The position numbers and the translations under genes are program-made. Shown here piece by piece: positions 34,501-48,900 of a stretch of 64,000 nucleotides of DNA (positions within the stretch are counted from its first letter, which is position 1; every line of letters begins with the position of its first letter). The DNA is from Synchiropus splendidus (taxonomy: Eukaryota; Chordata; Actinopteri; Syngnathiformes; Callionymidae). The notes below the pieces were generated by a model. It worked only from the letters and a program-made list of their open reading frames with translations, was not told the DNA's origin and ran no database searches. Where the stretch lies: contig NC_071345.1 of the NCBI RefSeq assembly GCF_027744825.2, positions 9,011,501 through 9,075,500 on the forward strand. Reading direction: 5' to 3'.

Positions 34501-36117
34501 CCATCTACTCCAAAAAATACTATTATAGCTTCTCAAAATGTAAATTATTACAGTGCCTCTTCTTTTGCTATGAAGTCCCATGATGCTTTGCAGCAGTTTA
34601 GCCTCATAGCAGAACCATTGGAATCAGCATCTTATCCTGAGTGTGAAATCCTTCTAAAGCAATGTAGTACACATGCCATGCCTGTATGCGGCGCTGTTAT
34701 ACTATCACAAAATATGGACGCAAACATTTACGAGAAGACCAATACCAAAAAATTCACCAATGAAAATGGAGAATTTGAGGCGTATCTTGATATTTACAAC
34801 AAGCGCTACTCTGTAGTCTCCCATTATTGTTATGATGCAATGACTTTTAGGGTGTAAAAGACTTGAGGAAGTGACATCATCACTTACAAACAAAGCCACA
34901 AAACTAGTGCGTAGAAATCACTCCCTTCTAAACCAAGTGTTAACAGAACCGGGGTGCGGATCGGATCTTGACTCATAGGCGCTCACTCATGATAAGGTCA
35001 CGATTGGTCATCCGTTGGTCAGGTGACCATTTACCAATGGTGAATGGAGCAATGGAGATGATGATGGTGGAAGACGATGGCGATGACTTCCTGTTGCAGT
35101 TGCCCTTGATCCAGTAAGGCAGTGCTGTTTATTACGTAGCTATGCAGCTACGTTCCATTCTTAAGAGGAAGCCGCTCGACTGAGGGTTTCAGGGAAACGT
35201 GTTCCCTACTTTACGCTCAAACTCCCAGTAAGTCATTATGAGGCCCCACAGGTCAGCCTGACTCTCCTCCTGGTTAATATTCCTCAAAGCGCCGTCTTCA
35301 CAGAAAACCTGGATGTAAATGAGTCACCGCGCACACAAAGAGGATCCCTCCTTGATCCCTGTCTCGGGGGCCGCCTTGTCAGGACTCTCCACGGAACCAT
35401 AACTGTGGGTTGTCTGCCGTGAAGTCACATCGAGTAACAGACAGTAATTACCACAGAGCACAGGGTGGTACAGAAATAAACATGCCGAGTCAGCGAACTC
35501 TCCCTTTGTAAACACGGCTCAAACGGACTGTTTTTCACTCACAATTGTTTGTCTGAATGAATCATAAAGTTTGGGTGGAAGACGTCTGAACATCTCCTCG
35601 CACTGCCCCGACTTTTCCTGCATTTACAGATTAACATTCCCGAGAGATTATAATCCACAGCCCGATCCTGGGCCCTGCCCAAATGAAACACATGGATGCC
35701 TCAGCTCAACTCTAAAAAGCGATACAATCTGAAACTTTTTGGGGCTTCCAACTGGCGACACATGCCTGGAACACATCAGCAACGAATTGTCCGAGAGGCA
35801 TCCACCATGCGGATGAGCAAGGGATCGACTTTGAGGCCCTCCCAGATGACTGAGCTTTATTTTGGCGTCTTACATCTGCATCTTCAAGGGTCGGAATGTT
35901 GCTCAAGAACTTTTAGGGCAATGACTGTTCATCACCCGTGAGCAAGACCCTTGGATAATTCACAAGCATCTGTGACTGAGAACCTGATCCTCTGATACTC
36001 ATCGAGTCTGCTTCATATTGCTGTGACTCATTCCATTTGCAATTGACTCTAACATGATGACATCATCAGCAAAAAGAAATCCTGGAATGACTCTTACTTT
36101 TATTCTCATGCACACAT
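34501..36117. other. Intergenic with a possible LINE-derived piece at 35745-35870
   Basis: GAACACATCAGCAACGAATTG, CGAGAGGCATCCACCATGCGG and GGCCCTCCCAGATGACTGAGC resemble a repeat text common in teleost genomes. I cannot name its family with certainty. The rest shows nothing recognisable. Confidence 0.4.
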
Positions 36118-36232
36118 GCGCGTGTCTTGCTCAGGGACACAACAAAACAAACATATCTGGAGTTAGGATTGAACCGGCAACCTCTCAGTCACAGGCCGAC
36201 TCTACCATCATGAAGCTCAGGCAACTCTAGAA
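36118..36232 (-). mobile_element. tRNA-derived SINE-like remnant
   Basis: CGTGTCTTGCTCAGGGACACAAC, then GGATTGAACCGGCAACCTCT and CGACTCTACCATCATGAAGCTC, are the reverse complement of a degraded tRNA-like head (T-arm GAGGTTGCCGGTTCAATCC). Confidence 0.55.
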
Positions 36233-38084
36233 CTAAAAATGTTAAAGATCCAGAGAGGAGTACATTCTTGTCCTGTCTCCAACAAGAACCTAAAACAGGC
36301 GCAAAGATCCAGAGAGTAATGTGGGTCTTGCACGTACTGTTTCAACTAGTATCATACTAGTTTTTCTTTTTATACTGCCCCGGAATCAAGCATTGCTATT
36401 CATGATGTTGATGGTGTTGAACCCTGGTAAGTTGGAGCTTAAGTGTTGAGAAATCTCCTGAGTGTTGGTGGTCCAGAATGAATCCTGACAGACGTGCAGT
36501 ACATTCTTGAGCCAGGCTTAAGCCCGGGCAGGAGTCAAGAATAAGTTCCTGATGAATGAGAACTGTTATTAGTCAAGCGGCTGCTTGACAAACTTCACCG
36601 CAGATGACTCACCACAACAAGCAAGACACGTTTGATAACCACTATCTTACGCTTGGCATCTGAGGGAAAAGAAGCCGGGAACCTTTTGGGTGCCAAAAGT
36701 TCACGCAAAAGATCAGCGGGATTATGAGTGTTAGCCCAAACCATCGGGCTTTGTTATCGTAGACTGGGGTTGAACACATCACGGATGGATCAGTGGCAGA
36801 GACTTTCCATTTGACAGACATGAAAGAGAGAGATCCTCTCGGTCACGACGGTTTGAGGAAACCGTCCAAAACGCACCTCGGGGAACAATTGTGTTTGAGG
36901 AAAGGAAGGAGGGTGGGAGGTGAGCACGGAGCTGAACAGGAAGACGGATCGCCTATGGCAACTGGAACTTCCTGTTAGATCCAGGTCAGTAAGTTGCGGC
37001 GTGACACCAGGCGGGGAAATGATCTGTAATGGCAATAATCAACGTGATTAGCCGGAGCGAGTCTCGGACCTCAATCTGCCACCCAAGCTGCTGCTGGCCG
37101 GCCGGCGGACGCCCTGCATGGGAACGGCGGACCCTCGACATCATTGCACATATGAGCCACAAGTGTAGGGTCGTGACCTTCTTTTGAGCCTTTGCCTATA
37201 TTTGAATTGTGGGAAATTGAGAGCCGCTTCCTGCTCAGCTGGCTCAGAAAATAGAGCAGCGTTACAAACAAATGCTTCCCTCTGGGAACGTGTGTGACTC
37301 AATCCTTGAAGAGTGAACATTCAAATGTTCAGAACTGACTGGAGGAAACCACAGATACAGCTGTGCGGTCGGAGAATCGCAGGCTAATCATGAGGCTTTG
37401 ATTTTGGCAGCGTGGCGCTTGAATCCAATTTGAGGCAACTTTGGGTTTGGAGGGAACTTTGGTACCTTCTGAGAGGAGTTTGTCTGATCTCCCTAGGCAC
37501 TCCGGATGCCTCCGACACTGAGGTTAATTGATAACTTAGTGCTACTCCTCAGCGCCGCATCTTTTTCTGGGTGATAGCACAAGCGCACCAAGAGGGCGCC
37601 CACGTGCCCTTCTCTAAATCCAGTGTTGATTTGTCAGCATTCTCCGATGATCCATCTCTTTGTGTCTAAACAAGTTGTCAGTCAAAACGTAGGCACTTCC
37701 TGTTTACCTGTCCCATTGACCCCCACTTCGGAGAGCCACCGGCGCTGAGTGGGGCGGTCAGCCCCGAGGACAAGCTCCCACACGGCCTGCTTCAAAGTTA
37801 AGGCAAAGTTTACCTAGAGTTGAGCTTCCACAGACGGCCCTGTCCACTTGTGTTACCAGATAAGACGACCGCTTCCTGGTCCAAACGTACACACACAAAG
37901 AGAAAAGAAAGGCTGAAGAGAGAAGAGGGCGGGAGACAAACAGCGAGGTGTTATCATCGCTGTTGTTTGTCGAGAAAGGAATTCCACGCTATCATTGAGA
38001 AAAGTAGATAGAGCTCCTCTTGGAAACACAAACACAGAGAGAAAGGTGTGATGAAGTGATTATAAATTCAGATAAGAGTTAGTG
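36233..38084. other. Intergenic, with a SINE-like scrap at 37488-37550
   Basis: CTAGGCACTCCGGATGCCTCC and GAGGTTAATTGATAACT repeat the SINE text seen at 27717. No gene seen. Confidence 0.4.
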
Positions 38085-38720
38085 AGCTACATCGCACATC
38101 TTTTTTAACCACTCATTTATAGTCTTTTGGACGCACATATATTGAGGCCTGCAACAGCACTTCATGAGGCACAAGAACATCAATGAGACACACTTGCAGA
38201 GGCACAAACACACACCAGAAAGAGGCACTAGTTGAAGCACAAACATATAAACAATGACACTTGCAGAGGGACAAGCACAATATTGGCGACACAAACGTGC
38301 AGGCTCAGCCACAAACACAAATACACTTACAATGGCGCTAACACTCAAGCAATGTCCCAAGAAGAGACCTGAGTGGTGTATGTAAATATGTAAAACTGAA
38401 GGCAACCGCAGAGACTCACACAGCCCGAAGAGACACACAACTTAAGACACAAGCCAAGTTTCTTGGACGAAAAACACACAAGTGAAGTCGCTGCAAGCAA
38501 CCAAGAGGCATGACGGCCAAGTTAAGAGACTTAAAAAGAGGCAACCACAAGAACCTAGACGCACATGGAGGTGCACACTCAGAGAGGTACTAAGCAAGAA
38601 TCTCAACAAAACTCACGCGGGAACCCACAACTTGGAGAGGCGTGAACACAAAGTCAACTCAGTGACGCCATTTCTGAAGAAAATGACTCGGCCATGTGCC
38701 CCTTGTGTCTGTTAGTGTTT
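38085..38720. repeat. Diffuse GGCACAAACACA-type repeat field, part 1
   Basis: Variants of AGAGGCACAAACACAC recur irregularly every 20-40 bp on the + strand, for example 38198-38213, giving strong strand asymmetry (A/C/G-rich, T-poor). Not a perfect tandem array. Confidence 0.65.
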
Positions 38721-39169
38721 GCGTGCAGTTTTTTGAACACTGAATTTTGGGTGCTGGAATTGTTGATATTGGATTTTTTTATATTGAAGTTTTTGATACA
38801 AAATATTTGTTAGTGATTTTTCTCCCATCAACTTTTATATTTCTGTCTTGAAGAAAATTGGAAGTGAAGGAATATCAGCGCAAGAAACTTAATTTCAATG
38901 CTGAAAAATGAGTATGAGGAATTAATTTTCAATATTCAATGACATACTTCCGCAGTGTTTCAGGTTTTCAGAAACTAAGTTGTACCTTCCGAACAAACAA
39001 GGATATCTCAGCAACCGTATCAGATGCCGCAAAAATTAGCACACATTCGGAACCAAGAGGGTTTCTTCCATACACGACCCGATTTTCCTGTTTCTACAGT
39101 GTCCACAAGACTGTAGGAAAGGATTTTTCTCACAGAAATTAAATAACTTCGGTTTCATATGGGCACATA
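38721..39169. other. AT-rich spacer within the repeat field
   Basis: Separates the two GGCACAAAC fields. Contains TTTTTGATAC-type sequence and no gene. Confidence 0.4.
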
Positions 39170-39560
39170 CACAAATGCAAAGACCCAGAAAGTCAAGCTA
39201 AGAAAACATTTGAAGGCACAATTTAGAGGTGGGAAACAACAAATTTAAGAGGCACAAACACACCAACAGCAGCTCCTGCAAACCCACTAACAGATAAAGG
39301 AACCAACCAGAAGCTCCTGTGTAGGATCAAAACCACAAGCAGAGTTAGCTAAAGAAGTGTAAACACGCTTAATAAGGAACGCAAATTTAAAGGCAACTGT
39401 TTCGGTGAACACACAAATCTAGTCACTTGAATAAGCACAAACACAACTAAACTCAATTTAGAGGTGAAAAGATACAATTTAAGTCCCTCTAATGAGTGCA
39501 AATACACAAACATTACAACACACGAGAGGACAAGCACACAAGTGAAGGTGTTTGCGCAGT
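39170..39560. repeat. Diffuse GGCACAAACACA-type repeat field, part 2
   Basis: The same 16-base string AGAGGCACAAACACAC recurs at 39248-39263, with relatives such as GGGCACATACACAAATG, GAAGGCACAATTTAG and TAAGCACAAACACAAC. Confidence 0.6.
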
Positions 39561-40140
39561 GATGAATTTAGATTAAATCTGATTTCAAAAAGTGTTGTAG
39601 ACTTCCTCTGAGTTTAGCAGTTGCGCTAGCCCTGAAAGATAGCATTAGCAGCACAGACTGCTTCCTGGACGACAGACGGAAAACCCAGTTCAACCGCGAG
39701 TCTAACGTTTAAATTCTTTTAAAACAATTAGCAAGTAATTGTCACAAAATGATTTTAGCGTCTGTATTTAGCGGAGCTGAACAAATATACTCATTACGGG
39801 AGGGAAGAGTTCACTTGCTAAGTGTTTAGCGAGGGTCTTGCAGTTCCCCGTACACGACGGTCACCAGGAGTCCAGCCGTGACCGCACGTTGAACTGGAAA
39901 CGTAATGATTGTTCGGTTCCTGCCATCTCTCAAAGTAATAGTACTGTAAACTCCCAGCCCCTTGAGCTACGTTGCCTCGCCGCTTTGGTATTTTTACAGC
40001 AAATTAGAGCGGCAAAGCTAAATATTGCGCCGCCTGTCCGCATGATGAGTGAAAGGGGGAAAAAAAGAGGCGATTAAAGACTAATGTATTTCAATTAGTG
40101 GCTAACTTTAAAAGGGAAAGAGGCGGAGGGAGGCATGTCG
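39561..40140. promoter_or_regulatory. Candidate conserved noncoding element
   Basis: 39700-40130 has AACAATTAGCAAGTAATTG, GTATTTCAATTAGTGGC and TAATGTATTTC in CpG-bearing sequence. Enhancer-like by motif content only. Confidence 0.3.
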
Positions 40141-43100
40141 GAACTTTCAGAAGGAAAATAAGCGTCCAGGGTTAAGCAAATGAACGATGGTGATAATGAT
40201 GTACTGGACAGGACATTGGGGTTTGATTGGGCCCTCTCAGCAAGCGGGCCCCAGCTCACACAGGAACTGCTTGTTTGTTCCAAGCCGGACTGTTTCCTGA
40301 CCGGCTGTGTGAGTGTGTGTATTTTTTCCACCGCGATAATCAGGGCGAGCGTGTGCACGCGCGTCCCACTCCTTCGCCTTTCCTCCCCGTTCAAAGCGCC
40401 GCCACACACAGGGACCGGAAGCTCCTCGCGAACTATGGATGAGATCACCGCAGGCCCAACATGGGACTTCCTCCTCGCGCAGGAAGTGGAGGTGCAGCTG
40501 AGAGGGAAAGGGCTCTTCCTCTCGACTCCCGCTTTCTTTTCCAGTGTCCTCCTCCGCGATCCGTGTTTTGTCTCAGACTCCAGATAAAGCATCGGCGGTC
40601 TTTTCTCTCTTTGTGGCCCACCAGGAAACGCGGCCCTCTTTTGTTTACGTAACAGAGGTCCCGGCAAAGTCACCCAAAAGGCCTCTGGGAAAACGGGAAT
40701 CCCCAAACTTCATATCCTCACATTTGTGAAGTGGACATCCATCAGCGATTGACAGAGCAATGTGTCTGCGTGTGTATATGGCGTGGAGACCTTGAGGGCC
40801 AGAGCTGAGGGAGAACAGAAAAGCATCTGTGTCCATGTTGATGACCCTTTCCTGAGACGGTTTTCCCTCTACTTAAGTTGACCCCGGCTATAATGACAGA
40901 GAGACTGCGGACTTGTTCGAGAGCCCCGTCATTTCCCATCCTGCCGTTCGCCACAGACTCTCCACGGCCAGCACATGATTCCAATTGTGAGCATTAGTGT
41001 GGGAGATATGCCATTGGTGATGGATATTACACTGTATCTGTCTGTGCCATGTCCCGAGGGGCGCATGCACATGGCTCATGTGACGGAGGACGGGGCCACA
41101 GAGAACGCTTCTATCCGCTCAGGCCCCCCGGAAGTCGCCCTAACGGCTATTATGAAAAGAACGATCAAATTCTGGGGAAGGTTTATTCGGTCCCAGACAA
41201 GAATGGATCAGTGTTGGCGTTGGCATTTATGTGTTTGTGGTGGTGGCGGATCAAACTCTGGAGTGATGCCAAAGGGGACTTGCATGTGGGAGACTCGAGG
41301 GAGTGCTAAAGTTATTATTAGAGCCATGAGCAACATGTTAAACTTTAGCATTAGCTTTGGAGACTGCGTCGAACCTGTGGAGAGCCACACCTCTGTAAAG
41401 ACGTCGCATATAATCACAACATGATTCAAGATTTGTGCTGCTGCTCTGATTGTCGAGCGCCTGGAGGAGCAGCCACCATGTTGTTGAATGAACAATGGCG
41501 CATTTTGTCACCACAGTCACATGAAAGTTGATTTAAGTGGTTCCATTTTATGCTGTGTCTAATGAAGTCAAGTGTTTTTTTATTTAGCTTGTTGTGAGCG
41601 TGTGAGTAGCCTTGGTGAGAAGCAACCAAAGAGAAGGATTAAACCTTTAAGGGCTCTTTGAATTCACTGAAAGTTGCATGAAAATCAATTCACAATGTGA
41701 GTGATGCGGTTTACAAATAAACAAACTTAACCTCAGCTGTGCCGTAAACATGGGTCGCAGGAGGAAACCAAACTCAGTTGAAGACATTTGAGAAATGCCT
41801 GTAGTCGTGACAAAACCTTTGCCCTCCACACCGCCACTCACCGTCAACTGCCCTTATAGTGTCACCAACATCAACAAAAACTGGGTTCTCATTCTGTGTA
41901 TACAAAAAGTTCAATGGAATTTCATTTCCATTTACTACTATAAATTACATTGCGATTCTGACAAGGTTCTCACAAGCGCATCACACGCCGGCGCCATCTT
42001 GTGACGTCACTAAAGGTGACTCGTGCATTGAAACGGGGCATTTTTTGCATTTTTTTTGAGAAAAAAGCGCAGGTTCATGTAAACCAAGGACTTGTTTTTA
42101 TGTCAACTATGTTGCTTTGGAAGCAGCGACCCGGACTATTGTTCGAGGATGAAGTGTCTGAACGGCTCAGAGACAGACGGCACTGACTGTTAATGTAAAA
42201 TTCTCTTAAGAAGGGTCAGCAGTACAAAACGTATCATGCTTTTGGGTGAACAGTGGGACTGACTCGATCTTTTCGCCTCCTGTTTTGCACAGTGTTGTTA
42301 CATTCAAAAACTGCAGGCAATTTCTGTCCCCATTCTGTCCCCAAAACCCATTCAAGGATTCATTCATAATGCTGTAAAGCAGCCAAACTCATTCTTCATT
42401 CTTTAGCCTTATTCCAGAGGCGTGTCGGTGAGGCAATCGACAACCCACCGTGGCGGTGATGAAAAGATCATAGCGTCCTTAAAGGCGTCGCCAGACGATT
42501 ATTTGTCCTCAGATTTTGTTTCTAGTGCCGTCATCTCTGCGACTGTCCTGGATTCTATCGGCCTTCCTGGTCTTACCAGCATATTGATTCATATAGACAT
42601 GTTTCATGTCCTTATTTAGTGCCTTCTGCCTCCCCTGTGTTTTGGATCTACATTTTCTTCACTTCCGTTTCCGGTTTAGATCCAATGTTTCTTTGTCTAC
42701 CGATGCTTTGGATATACTCTGCTTTGGATTTAAACTCTGACTTTTTATTCAACTGTTGTGAACTTGAACTCTGACTTCTGCGTTTTGGCTTCACCACAAA
42801 CTAAAAAAGGACCTGCCAATCCAGAGCCTTCCACTTTGGTCCATCCTCCACCTCAAATTCAGACATAGACAATTTCATGCCCTTGTTTCTCTTCATAATC
42901 CCACCCCAAATAAAGCCTGGACATTTTTGGGGTCTGGAAGAGATTGTGCAGATTCCCATTAGCTCCTCTAGTATAAATTGTTTTGGGTGACACGAGTCCA
43001 TTCAACCCCAAACCCAGTTCGATCAACAAATACAGACAAGCTTCCTTTCAGACGTGTAACCTTGACCTTTTGCGGCGCAGCTTCACTCTCCTCAGTCCGC

Positions 43101-46100
43101 CCTCACGACACAGTAATTGCACTTCTCACACTTGAGTACGGAGGCAATTGGAGGCTGATCCAAAACAAACAAACACACGACATGAATATATAAAGTTCTT
43201 ATTGCCAGATACACTGGCTTCCTTGTAAAACTCACACCGAGCTGCAATATTTATGTGCTCACTTCAGAGAGGGGAAACCACCCTGGTCGGAGGCCTCATG
43301 TACGGGAGGCATGGAGGTGTCGACACGTAATGTTGCATCAAATGAATTGGCTTTTACGGTAAAAATTCACTATCAAATGCACGATTGTTTGTTTGACTGT
43401 ATTGCAATACACTTTTTATCTTTGCTCCACTTTGCCACGTAAACAGGTTGGGTCGGGAAGTTTGTCGTTCAACTGACCAGACAATTCTTCATCGAACAGA
43501 TGCCACTGAGCTTGAGTCCGGAGGATGCAGCCTTAAGGCATCAATATCAATTTGAAACATTGAAAAGTACAACCCAGAAGGCACGAAGACAGAGAGGAAC
43601 ACATGATCTCTTGTGGGGAAGTAACTTCTGGAGCCCTCGGCTGCTCCGGTCATACAGTGGATTTCTTGAGTGGCTGACATAAGGACTGATGGCCTCAGGA
43701 CCTGTTGTTGAAGGTCAGCGGGTGCAAGAGGCGACAGCTGTAGAAACGCTGGGAGCCTGGTCCGGAATGAATACTGGCGATTATAGCGAGCGCGCGCACA
43801 CACATGCGCGCACACAGCCAATCAGATCTTTATCTAAAGGATACATTGTTTAGAGGCTGCTAAAGCGCAACCTCCTCGGATCTGGCCCGCTGTCAGTAAG
43901 TGTGTCTCGGTTAATCTATATGCTCCGAATCAACAGGTCCAAACAAAAGCCTGATGTGTCCCATCTCCCTCTTTTGTCGGGGGTTTAAGTGTGCACACAT
44001 TTGCCTTAGTTATGCAAGCACATGTGTGCGCTGTCATGCGCCTGTGAGGTGTTGATCCAGTCGCTCTGTTTACAGGAGGCTGAACTGGCCCCCAGAAGTC
44101 GGTTTGTGTGAGCAACACTGGAGCTACCAAAACTGTGCGATGTCTCAAATAAACAGCAGATAACAGAGCCGTGTCTGACAGCTGGGCCACAGCACAGGCT
44201 TTCTCATGTAAGCCAGCCTAAGAAGTCTTGGAGTAGGTGCCCAGTTGTACAGGTATTGGAGGAGTTGTAAGGTTTTCTCCTCACTCCATGTATTATTTCA
44301 GTCTTAGACACCTAAGGAGATGCTTTACACAAACATTTTCTGGACTAAAGATGTTGAAAATGGATTGTATTCACACCATTATGTGCAAGGGCTGTCGTCG
44401 TACACAGCTAAATATGGCTAATATGGTAAGGTTGTGGGTTATATGTGGCCCACGGGCCATGAGTTTGACATTCAAAGAGCCATTTGGTTGAATGAAAATG
44501 TTTTTTCTATTGCAAATAACCTGTGGAAAACAAAGACCGACCAACATTAGAAGAAGAGAAGAGAAAGTTTGTGGTTGGTAAACCCACCGCACCATCCAGA
44601 TCCAGGGCACTTCACAGCAGGGGACAGAACAGTCTACAGTCTGACGCCACCACTTGTCTGAGCTAGTGCAGATGAACAGTCACATCTTTACCACTCAAAG
44701 ATGCTAGCTGTCCTCCAACAACATCACAATATTGTGATATGAAGACAATAATAACTCATCAGTCAGGCTGCATGTTTGCAGTCCTTGACAAATAAGAGGC
44801 AGATTTGGTCCTTTGTCACATTAAAGGTTAAAAAAGTCATCCAAAAAGGGCCATTTTTCTGAGCCTCCGGACGTCTACGTCTTGACTCACCTATTCCGGG
44901 TTGAGAAAGAACATCATCTGAGGGTTTAGCATGCACTGGAGCTAGACAACGTCAGTTCAGTGCTCGGCATGTGTCTGAATAAATGTGGCGCCAGTTTGGC
45001 AAATCAAATCAAAATGAATCACAAAGAATGTTCTTACATGTCGTCTTGATGTTCTGACGATTAACAGCTATTTATAGGCGCCCCGTCACATGACACCCAT
45101 CTTCGCTCACAAAGACTCGAGGCGTCTTTCCACTCCAGCTTTGAATGCATGCATGTCTTTTGTTATATTTGATGGATTGTTGCTTCAGCCTGTCAGCAGT
45201 ACCAGAGTTCATGAATCACCTTCTGAGTCATGTGTGTTAGTGGGTCACTCAGGATGTGCGGCAAGAGACATTCACTTCATTGAGAATGTTTGTAGGAGCT
45301 TTTTTTTTAAAGACGGATGGATAGAGAAGCAATACCAACAATGGCGGTAAAGCGCTCCTGTTTCCATTTATTGAGATGGTATTTTGGTCCCAGAAATTCG
45401 GGACCTATGGCTCTTTGAAAGGTAGTGGGGTCGTGGCCCTGGATGCCCAGAAAGAGGTGTTGCAGCTGGGGTGGATGCTGCTGGTGGGAGCAGCTGTTGT
45501 GTGTTAGACTGTCAACACAGTCAGGAGGGAGGGGCGACGGGATCTGGCACAAGCCCCTCTCGGCCCAATTCTGCTCTCGGGTTACACCGCAATCTCTTTG
45601 GATTGTATCGTTGTGGCGTTCCCTGAATTACAAGGTGGCGAGTCTCGCATTAAACATTGGTCACCACCACCATCATCACCACCATCACCGCCATCATCAT
45701 GGGGCGCTTTGAGCTCCCCTGCTCTCGTTCTCATGGGAACTCCTGCGCTTTTCAATGAGCCGCCTGGTTCACCTCTCAGCACTGGCCGCTCCGAGGTTAA
45801 CTCTACGGGTCAGAGGTCACAGGATCACAGGCTCCACAATGCCTCAGATTGTTGATTGTTGATGCTAAGGCGGGCCGTGGAGGGAGGGGTGGCACCCCGT
45901 TTGTACGCATGTTTGCATTTCTTTGATAGTATTCCGACTTATCTGTGCGCCATCATGCGACGTCAAGTGCCACCGTCACCTACCCCGTCTCTCTTTTGCC
46001 ACCTCGTCCATGCGTCTGATGGAAGGGACCCGATCGGTGGGACCACCGAGGCAGATGAAACTTGATGGACTGCAGGCTCTCTAAGCTCCTGTTGATGGGG

Positions 46101-46188
46101 ATTTGGAGGTCTGTCTTTGAGGGGGGAAATTCAATTTCCTCCCCCTGCTCGCCGGCGCTGTTTGGATAGCTTGGCCTGGGATCCGAGA
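40141..46188. other. Intergenic, no gene seen
   Basis: 40140-41300 is CpG-bearing and holds the longest unexplained minus-strand frame (40095-40706, 203 codons) without any domain. 43790-43815 is a (GC/CA)n run. 44431-44475 resembles a hAT-type end. 45661-45701 is a CAC/CAT triplet repeat. No coding exon was recognised. Confidence 0.4.
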
Positions 46189-46224
46189 GGGTGTGTGACA
46201 CTCTGAGCTGAGTGTCACACACCC
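46189..46224. repeat. Perfect inverted repeat, 15-bp arms, 6-nt loop
   Basis: GGGTGTGTGACACTC, TGAGCT, GAGTGTCACACACCC. The loop phrase CTCTGAGCTGAG repeats again immediately downstream (46226-46237). Confidence 0.9.
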
Positions 46225-47774
46225 ACTCTGAGCTGAGACGCTGCTGAGAAAGTGCCGCATACCATGACTCAACACTGGAGAAATGTGGCACGGCCGCGAG
46301 CTGTCAGTCCGTCTGTCAGTCTTCCTCTACATCTGTCAGCCGTCTCTTTGACGGCAGCCAAACCAGAACAGAAGTAGGTGCAGGCATTGATCTGACTGAC
46401 GACATCCGCCTCCGCCATGCCTGTTTTCTGCATTGAGGATACCGTCGGCATCATCACATCTGCTGGGAAGGATTCCTCTTCGCCACTCTGATCTTCCTCG
46501 TCGTTCTTTCTCAGCATGATAACTGCCACTGCCTCCTTTTGTGTGCCACTGAAACCTATAATTCAAGAGCAGTCTTCGCTGTCCTTGAAACTCCCCGGTG
46601 CTTTCCATTCACCAGATTTGTCTATGTGGCCGTCACTGCGCTTCAATTATCGCATGCGAGGCTTTTATGTTTCAAGGACCGCACAACATTTTACAACACT
46701 ATCTCATGAGTCCCACTGTACAGTGAATTTCAGAAGACCATTATGTTTCATTGTGCAGCTCACTTGTGAGATCCTGGAGCCGGTTACAACAACCTCGATT
46801 GGGTGGGGCCACGGGGGCCCTTTGGAGCCCGTAGCAGCTTTAATGTATTGTATGTTGCTGGCCAGTTATGCCAGCAGACAACGTAAAGTGCCACTTTCAA
46901 CGTCCCAACTGACACATAGCTAAAGCTACCTGCTAAATACTGAACCTGCCTGTCCCAGTTATTGAATCAGGGTTTGTCATAACCAATTCACATGTCTGCA
47001 CTCCATGTTTTCAGCTTCTTAAAGGGCCAGTATTGTAAAAAAAATTAACAGTATTAAAAGCTGAAATCTTTGTAAACATATTGACAAGGAGCTAAATTTG
47101 TGTATTTAATTTTTTCTTAAAATTGTTCCATGTAAGTCTTGGAATGTGTATTTAGTATTTGTCAGCGCATCTCTATGGTGACGTTTCAGCCTTCAACCAA
47201 TCAAAACCAAGGGGGCGTGGTCTGGACGATGAGTGGAAAACAGTTTGAACCGAGGAGCAGTGAGAATCGTTCCACTTCTACTTGGTATTTTACTAAACTG
47301 AACCCCTTGCAGTGCTCAACTGTGATCTCGTATTCATTTAAAAGCCCCTGAAATTTATATGATTTGGGGCCTTTGATGCGACAACTCTTGCTTTGGATAT
47401 ATTCTCAAAGGTTTTCACACACAAACTTATGGCCAACCATGTATTTTAGTCCTCTTTAAACACATTACTGTTGGTGTTGTGCTTTTTGGAATCATTTCCC
47501 ATCATGTAGAGGCAAGTAAACAAGTGCAGGAGTAGTTTGTAAAGCATGGAGCTGGAGCCAAGCCTCCACAGTAATGGCAGTGAAACTCAAGCAGTTCAAG
47601 TTATTTTCAGCAAATGTCTGTATTTGAACACACATATTCATGTAGCATCTTGAGTCGTGTGTTCCAATATGAGCTACATTGTTGAAACAAACCAGTCTCC
47701 CTGCTCCTTTCTATGAAATAGCTTCTATTTTAAACTACTTAATTCAACATATTTGGAGTCATCAACTCTGTTTT
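46225..47774. other. Intergenic, no gene seen
   Basis: A minus-strand frame at 46269-46529 is acidic and cysteine-bearing but matches no family I know. Otherwise unremarkable, AT-rich from 46980. Confidence 0.4.
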
Positions 47775-47855
47775 CTGACCGTGGGTGGAAAGCGGAGTAC
47801 CTGGAGGAAACCCTCTCAAGCGTGGAAGAACCAGGCTCACTCTAACTAAACCCAG
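47775..47855 (-). mobile_element. SINE-like remnant
   Basis: GTGGAAAGCGGAGTACCTGG, AGGAAACCCTCTCAAGCGTGG and AAGAACCAGGCTCACTCT follow the reverse-oriented teleost SINE text (GGAAACCGGAGTACC...GAGAACATGCAAACTC). Confidence 0.6.
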
Positions 47856-48640
<785 letters not shown>

Positions 48641-48746
48641 TTCAATCATTCATTGTATTTAAAAGAAATAAACAAAGGCAAAAAAATTAAACGGTAAATA
48701 AAAACTGCCTTGAGAAAATAAAATGAAACAATCATATATATATATA

Positions 48747-48782
<36 letters not shown>

Positions 48783-48900
48783 CAAATCATTCCTTGTGTT
48801 TAAGGATTTTGATGAATGAAATTTTGATGAGAAAAGAAAAAAAATAAGACAAAAAATAAAAACTGCCTGAAAAATGAAATAAAATATTCATTTAAATATA
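48641..48900. repeat. Second AT array and duplicated flank
   Basis: (AT)n at 48733-48779. The sequence before it (CAATCATTCATTGTATTTAA ... TAAATAAAAACTGCCTTGAG) is echoed after it (AAATCATTCCTTGTGTTTAAG ... AAAATAAAAACTGCCTGAAA), a diverged local duplication of about 150 bp that includes the AT run. Confidence 0.75.
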
